NCBI RefSeq assembly: GCF_026810365.1
Contig: NZ_CP113948.1
Span: 810,001-874,000, forward strand
Direction: 5' to 3'
Length of the DNA: 64,000 nt
Origin: Flavobacterium praedii
Lineage (GTDB): Bacteria; Bacteroidota; Bacteroidia; Flavobacteriales; Flavobacteriaceae
A model generated the notes under the pieces. The model did no database searches, was not told the origin of the DNA, and saw nothing but the letters and a program-made list of their open reading frames with translations. Below are positions 60,570-64,000 of the stretch, one piece after another. Position numbers and translations under genes: made by a program. Position 1 is the first letter of the stretch. Each line of letters opens with the position of its first letter.

Positions 60570-61433
60570 TTAAAATTGCATATTGAAATTAAGTCCCCAA
60601 ATGGCTTTATTGCTTCCATTATCAAAACCTACTGGAGCAATGTTTAGTTGGGTTGTACGTTGGTCTTTATAACCAAAACCATCTAATATAGTATTGAACG
60701 GGTCAATTAATAATAGCGATGTGTATCCTAAAAATTTTGAATTCAGTACTTTTTTATCATGTTTTACGATGCTTTTTTTGACATAGAAAAAACCTTCCCC
60801 TATAATAGAACCTATCACTGGTGTAACTATTAAATCTTGTTTAGATGGAATTTCAGCAAACGCCTCGATACCATATTCCCAGAAAAAAGTAGACATAAAA
60901 GCCGAATATAAAAAGGACTCAAAAATATTGAAACCACTGCTTCTGGCGGTCATATAATAAACGCCTCCAGAATATGGATGTGTAATGTAATTTAGTACCC
61001 AATCATCGTTATCCCAAACTGGACCTGCTTTTACATTTTGTTTCCATTTGTTGAAAATCCCGTTTTTTTTCATATCCTTTTTGTCCCAATTGGTTACACT
61101 TTCCGGCATAGAATACAAAACACCAAATGCAATAATTGTAGCACCTACATACATTGAAGTATTATAACTTAATCTTGTATAATCTCTAGTTGCAGGTGGG
61201 TAGACATTTAAAGGTTGCGCCGTTTTTAATGTGTCTATACTGTTGATTAGAGTATAGTTGAGTGTGTCTTTTTTAATTGCATTTTGAGAAATGGAATCTT
61301 CAATTGTATTTTGGGCAAGAACTTCGAGAGATTGGTTTTGCGTGATTTCGGATTGATCCGCTTGTTGTGCAAAAAGGGTATTTCCAAAAAAGGATAATAG
61401 AAGTAGGTATAAAACAGTTTTAAATGAATTCAT
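60570..61433 (-). CDS. DUF3943 family outer-envelope protein
   Basis: A 287-residue protein from the Met at 61433 (MNSFKTVLYLLLLSFFGNTL, a signal peptide); a TTG start at 61466 adds eleven residues and is unlikely. A polar linker (25-85) precedes the DUF3943 domain: NVKAGPVWDNDDWVLNYITH, then YSGGVYYMTARSSGFNIFES. The last strand WGLNFNMQF ends in Phe, suggesting an outer-membrane barrel or a domain packed against one. Function unknown. Confidence 0.85.
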   Translation of the reverse strand: MNSFKTVLYLLLLSFFGNTLFAQQADQSEITQNQSLEVLAQNTIEDSISQNAIKKDTLNYTLINSIDTLKTAQPLNVYPPATRDYTRLSYNTSMYVGATIIAFGVLYSMPESVTNWDKKDMKKNGIFNKWKQNVKAGPVWDNDDWVLNYITHPYSGGVYYMTARSSGFNIFESFLYSAFMSTFFWEYGIEAFAEIPSKQDLIVTPVIGSIIGEGFFYVKKSIVKHDKKVLNSKFLGYTSLLLIDPFNTILDGFGYKDQRTTQLNIAPVGFDNGSNKAIWGLNFNMQF

Positions 61434-61966
61434 TTGGGGAATATAAAAGCGGTTAAAGTTGTCCAAAAAATGAATTTGGTTTTAATAATAGGAACTGATT
61501 TTGTAATTAAAACCATTGAATTGCAATTACTTTTAGATTGAATTTGAATAGTTTTAAAACGGCGCAAATATAATTAATTAATAAGAACATTGAAGTTATT
61601 TTTTGAGTCTTAAGGTTAAATTAATAAATGGTTCTTGTCTCATGCGTTTGTTGCGTAATTTACTTTTTTTCAATTGTAAGAATTACATTGGTTTATGCCG
61701 TTATAGCTTATGATAAACAATAAATAAATAGAGTTTTAATTGAAAGCGAATTGTTAAATTTGATAAAATTACTTTTAAAATTAAATCTTGAATATCTCTA
61801 ATTACAATTTAACTAGAAGTTGAACAATTTGAAAGTGTAAGTATTTATCTTGTAGAATTCATAATCACTTAAAATAATTAAAATTGACCTTATTTACGGT
61901 TTTCCTCAAAAAGTATCGTATAAATTTCAATACCTTAGCGGTTATAAAAATAGATAATACCCTATA
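61434..61966. other. Upstream region of the DUF3943 and hsdM genes
   Basis: About 530 bases of AT-rich DNA between divergent genes. A -7-like TACCTTAG (61931-61938) stands 28 bases before the hsdM start. Nothing else recognised. Confidence 0.4.
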
Positions 61967-64000
61967 ATGGCAGCCGAACAAAAACAAAAATTAGAACAAC
62001 AACTCTGGAATATCGCCAACACCCTACGTGGGAAAATGGATGCCGATGATTTCCGTGATTACATATTAGGTTTTATTTTCTACAAGTACCTGAGCACCAA
62101 AATGGACTTGTATGCCAACACCATCCTAAAACCAGACGGTTTGACTTTTCAGGAAGTCGAAGGTCATGCAGATGAAGCGGCTTTGCTGGAAGAAATCAAA
62201 CAATTGGCTTTAGACAAATTAGGTTACTTTTTGCTCCCATCCGAATTGTTCTCGGAATTGGCACGAAGAGGCAACGCAGGCGGAAAAAACAATTTTATTC
62301 TGGGTGATTTAGCCAAAGTATTGACGCACATTGAGCAAAGTACGATGGGTTCTGAAAGTGAAGAAGATTTTGGAAACCTGTTTTCTGACCTCGATTTGAC
62401 TTCCCACAAACTTGGAAAATCCGAAGCCGACAAAAACGAACTCATTGTAAAAGTCCTCGTGCATCTGGATGAAATTGATTTTGATTTAGAAAATACCGAC
62501 AGTGATGTTCTGGGAGATGCCTACGAATATCTAATTGGGCAGTTTGCCAGTGGCGCAGGCAAGAAAGCAGGCGAATTCTATACCCCACAACAAGTCAGTA
62601 GCATTTTGGCACAACTGGTAACGGTGGGCAAAGACAAACTCAAGAGCGTTTATGACCCTACTTGCGGTTCCGGTTCGTTATTGTTGCGTGTAGCCAAAGA
62701 AGTAAAAGACGTAAGTGCTTTTTACGGACAGGAAATGAACCCTACGACGTACAACTTATGCCGCATGAATATGATTATGCACGATGTGCATTACAAGCGA
62801 TTTGACATTAAGAACGAAGATACGCTGGAACGCCCACAGCATTATGATATGCGTTTTGAAGCCATTGTTGCCAATCCTCCTTTTTCTGCCAATTGGTCTG
62901 CCAGCCCTTTGCACATGAACGACGAGCGTTTCTCTGCCTATGGGAAACTCGCACCAAGCTCCAAAGCCGATTTTGCCTTTGTGCAACACATGGTGCACCA
63001 ACTTGCCGATAACGGAACTATGGCAATCGTTCTCCCTCACGGTGTTTTGTTTCGTGGTGGTGCCGAAGGACACATACGCGAATATTTGATCAAAGAAAAA
63101 AACTACCTCGATGCCGTAATTGGTTTGCCAGCCAATATTTTTTACGGAACCAGCATACCAACCTGTATTCTGGTTTTGAAGAAAAAGCGTACCGATGCCG
63201 AAAATATTTTGTTTATCGATGCCAGCCAGCATTTTGAAAAGGTGAAAACCCAAAACGTGTTGCGTACCGAGGATATAGATAAAATAATTAGCACTTACGA
63301 AAACAGAACCGAAGAAGATAAATATTCGCATATTGCCCCTATTGCGGCCCCTATCATCCGTACAGACGCGATTAATCGTACAGACGCGATTAATCGCGTC
63401 TCTACATCATCATTATTAGACGCGATTAATCGCGTCTCTACCAGCATCGCCGAAAACGATTACAACCTGAATATTCCTCGTTATGTGGATACTTTTGAAG
63501 AAGAAGAAGAAATTATTGTTAATGATATCTGTATTAGCTTAGAAAAACTATCTGATTTATCAAACAAAAATGATGATATTCTTAAAAAACAATGTGATAT
63601 TCTAAAAATTCCTTTTCCAAACGGACATAATATATCATTATTAGAACAATACAAAAAAGGCGTAATGCAACAATTGTTCTCCGGTAAATTAAGGTTTAAA
63701 GACGAGAACGGAAAGGATTATCCGGATTGGGAGGAGAAAAAGTTGGGGGATGTTTGTGAAATTGTTGGTGGAGGAACACCAGATACTAATATTTCAGAAT
63801 ATTGGGGAGGAGAAATTCAGTGGTTTACACCAACAGAAATTAAATCTGATTTTGTTTCAAGTAGTATTAGAACAATAACAGAATTAGGTTTACAAAAATC
63901 CTCAGCTAAGAAATTACCTATTGGAACAATCCTTCTTACTACAAGAGCTACAATTGGTGAAGTTTCAATAGCACGAGAAGAATGTTCAACAAATCAAGGG
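61967..64000 (+). CDS. hsdM: Type I methylase HsdM fused in frame to an HsdS specificity subunit (3' end outside window)
   Basis: One frame is open from the ATG at 61967 to the window end, 678 codons. Residues 1-460 are HsdM: an N-terminal helical domain ([20 protein letters not shown]), the SAM site [18 protein letters not shown] and the catalytic [14 protein letters not shown]. After a 28-residue insert of palindromic repeats, the usual HsdM end resumes ([14 protein letters not shown]). No stop follows; the frame continues into [20 protein letters not shown], then [20 protein letters not shown] and [12 protein letters not shown], a target-recognition domain. GC content falls visibly after about 63500. 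HsdR is not in view. Confidence 0.9.
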   Translation, partial: MAAEQKQKLEQQLWNIANTLRGKMDADDFRDYILGFIFYKYLSTKMDLYANTILKPDGLTFQEVEGHADEAALLEEIKQLALDKLGYFLLPSELFSELARRGNAGGKNNFILGDLAKVLTHIEQSTMGSESEEDFGNLFSDLDLTSHKLGKSEADKNELIVKVLVHLDEIDFDLENTDSDVLGDAYEYLIGQFASGAGKKAGEFYTPQQVSSILAQLVTVGKDKLKSVYDPTCGSGSLLLRVAKEVKDVSAFYGQEMNPTTYNLCRMNMIMHDVHYKRFDIKNEDTLERPQHYDMRFEAIVANPPFSANWSASPLHMNDERFSAYGKLAPSSKADFAFVQHMVHQLADNGTMAIVLPHGVLFRGGAEGHIREYLIKEKNYLDAVIGLPANIFYGTSIPTCILVLKKKRTDAENILFIDASQHFEKVKTQNVLRTEDIDKIISTYENRTEEDKYSHIAPIAAPIIRTDAINRTDAINRVSTSSLLDAINRVSTSIAENDYNLNIPRYVDTFEEEEEIIVNDICISLEKLSDLSNKNDDILKKQCDILKIPFPNGHNISLLEQYKKGVMQQLFSGKLRFKDENGKDYPDWEEKKLGDVCEIVGGGTPDTNISEYWGGEIQWFTPTEIKSDFVSSSIRTITELGLQKSSAKKLPIGTILLTTRATIGEVSIAREECSTNQG
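63360..63441. repeat. GACGCGATTAATCGCGTC palindromes inside the hsdM frame
   Basis: The perfect 18-bp palindrome occurs at 63383-63400 and 63419-63436, each followed by TCTAC. A half copy (GTACAGACGCGATTAATC) stands at 63360-63377. The units are in frame and add a repeated TDAINR / DAINRVSTS peptide between the methylase core and the HsdM end. They resemble dispersed palindromic repeats that begin GTAGAGACGCG in many genomes. Confidence 0.85.

Noticed and set aside
63360-63441. CRISPR array or tandem cassette
   Set aside because: Only two full units with a 13-18 base spacing, perfectly palindromic and inside an open coding frame. There are no spacers and no cas genes.

Overview
The window is a contiguous piece of a Flavobacterium-like chromosome (Bacteroidota, Flavobacteriaceae). 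The evidence is the low-GC codon use, many -7 promoter boxes of the Bacteroidota form TAnnTTTG, a SusC/TonB-type receptor with a DUF4249 lipoprotein, DUF5777, DUF2911, DUF1684, DUF3943 and DUF2853 proteins, a fused ResB-CcsA cytochrome assembly protein, menaquinone synthesis (menD), and a short histone H1-like protein. Most genes read right to left.

Layout. 1-2.9 kb: the 3' end of a secreted protein, a structured-RNA candidate, the histone H1-like gene and a CPBP intramembrane protease. 2.9-14.1 kb: envelope and signalling genes, namely a DUF4249/TonB receptor pair, an NTF2-like protein, a LytTR two-component system, a papain-like peptidase, an esterase with a decayed serine hydrolase behind it, and an alginate-export-type porin. 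14.1-20.5 kb: redox and stress genes (SDR, MDR, dithiol oxidoreductase, methyltransferase) with Crp-type and AraC-type regulators. 20.8-29.8 kb: tRNA-Arg, apt, a BlaI/BlaR1-type pair, an MFS transporter, TatD, tcdA and a HAD phosphatase. 30.2-36.7 kb: an electron-transfer cluster. 37.3-46.6 kb: transport, PIG-L and secreted proteins. 46.9-59.9 kb: housekeeping genes (MscS, maf, UbiA, kdsC, ccsBA, gpx, dus, menD, cvfB). 62-64 kb: a type I DNA methylase read in one frame into a specificity subunit, cut by the window end.

Two regulatory circuits can be read from the DNA. First, a nearly identical 35-bp site holding two ATAGGA direct repeats 21 bp apart lies at one fixed distance upstream of three promoters: the CPBP protease, the SDR and the dithiol oxidoreductase operon. 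The AraC-type gene beside the third site is the obvious candidate regulator. Second, a paired GTCTGCAA repeat, also at 21-bp spacing, lies inside a 110-bp block present twice, with a weaker version before the histidine kinase gene. This fits the LytTR response regulator, and one block drives a 46-residue membrane protein that is easy to miss.

The most interesting block is 30.2-36.7 kb. A hexaheme lipoprotein, a monoheme lipoprotein and a DUF5777 outer-membrane barrel stand directly upstream of a Tat-exported four-cluster iron-sulfur protein, an NrfD-type quinol membrane subunit, an anchored accessory protein and a periplasmic cytochrome c, with no catalytic molybdopterin subunit. It reads like a quinol-to-outer-membrane electron path. 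Other notable items are the HsdM-HsdS fusion with palindromic repeats inserted in frame, three structured RNA candidates with a compensatory base change, a possible thioester-domain secreted protein, and several very short membrane-protein genes.
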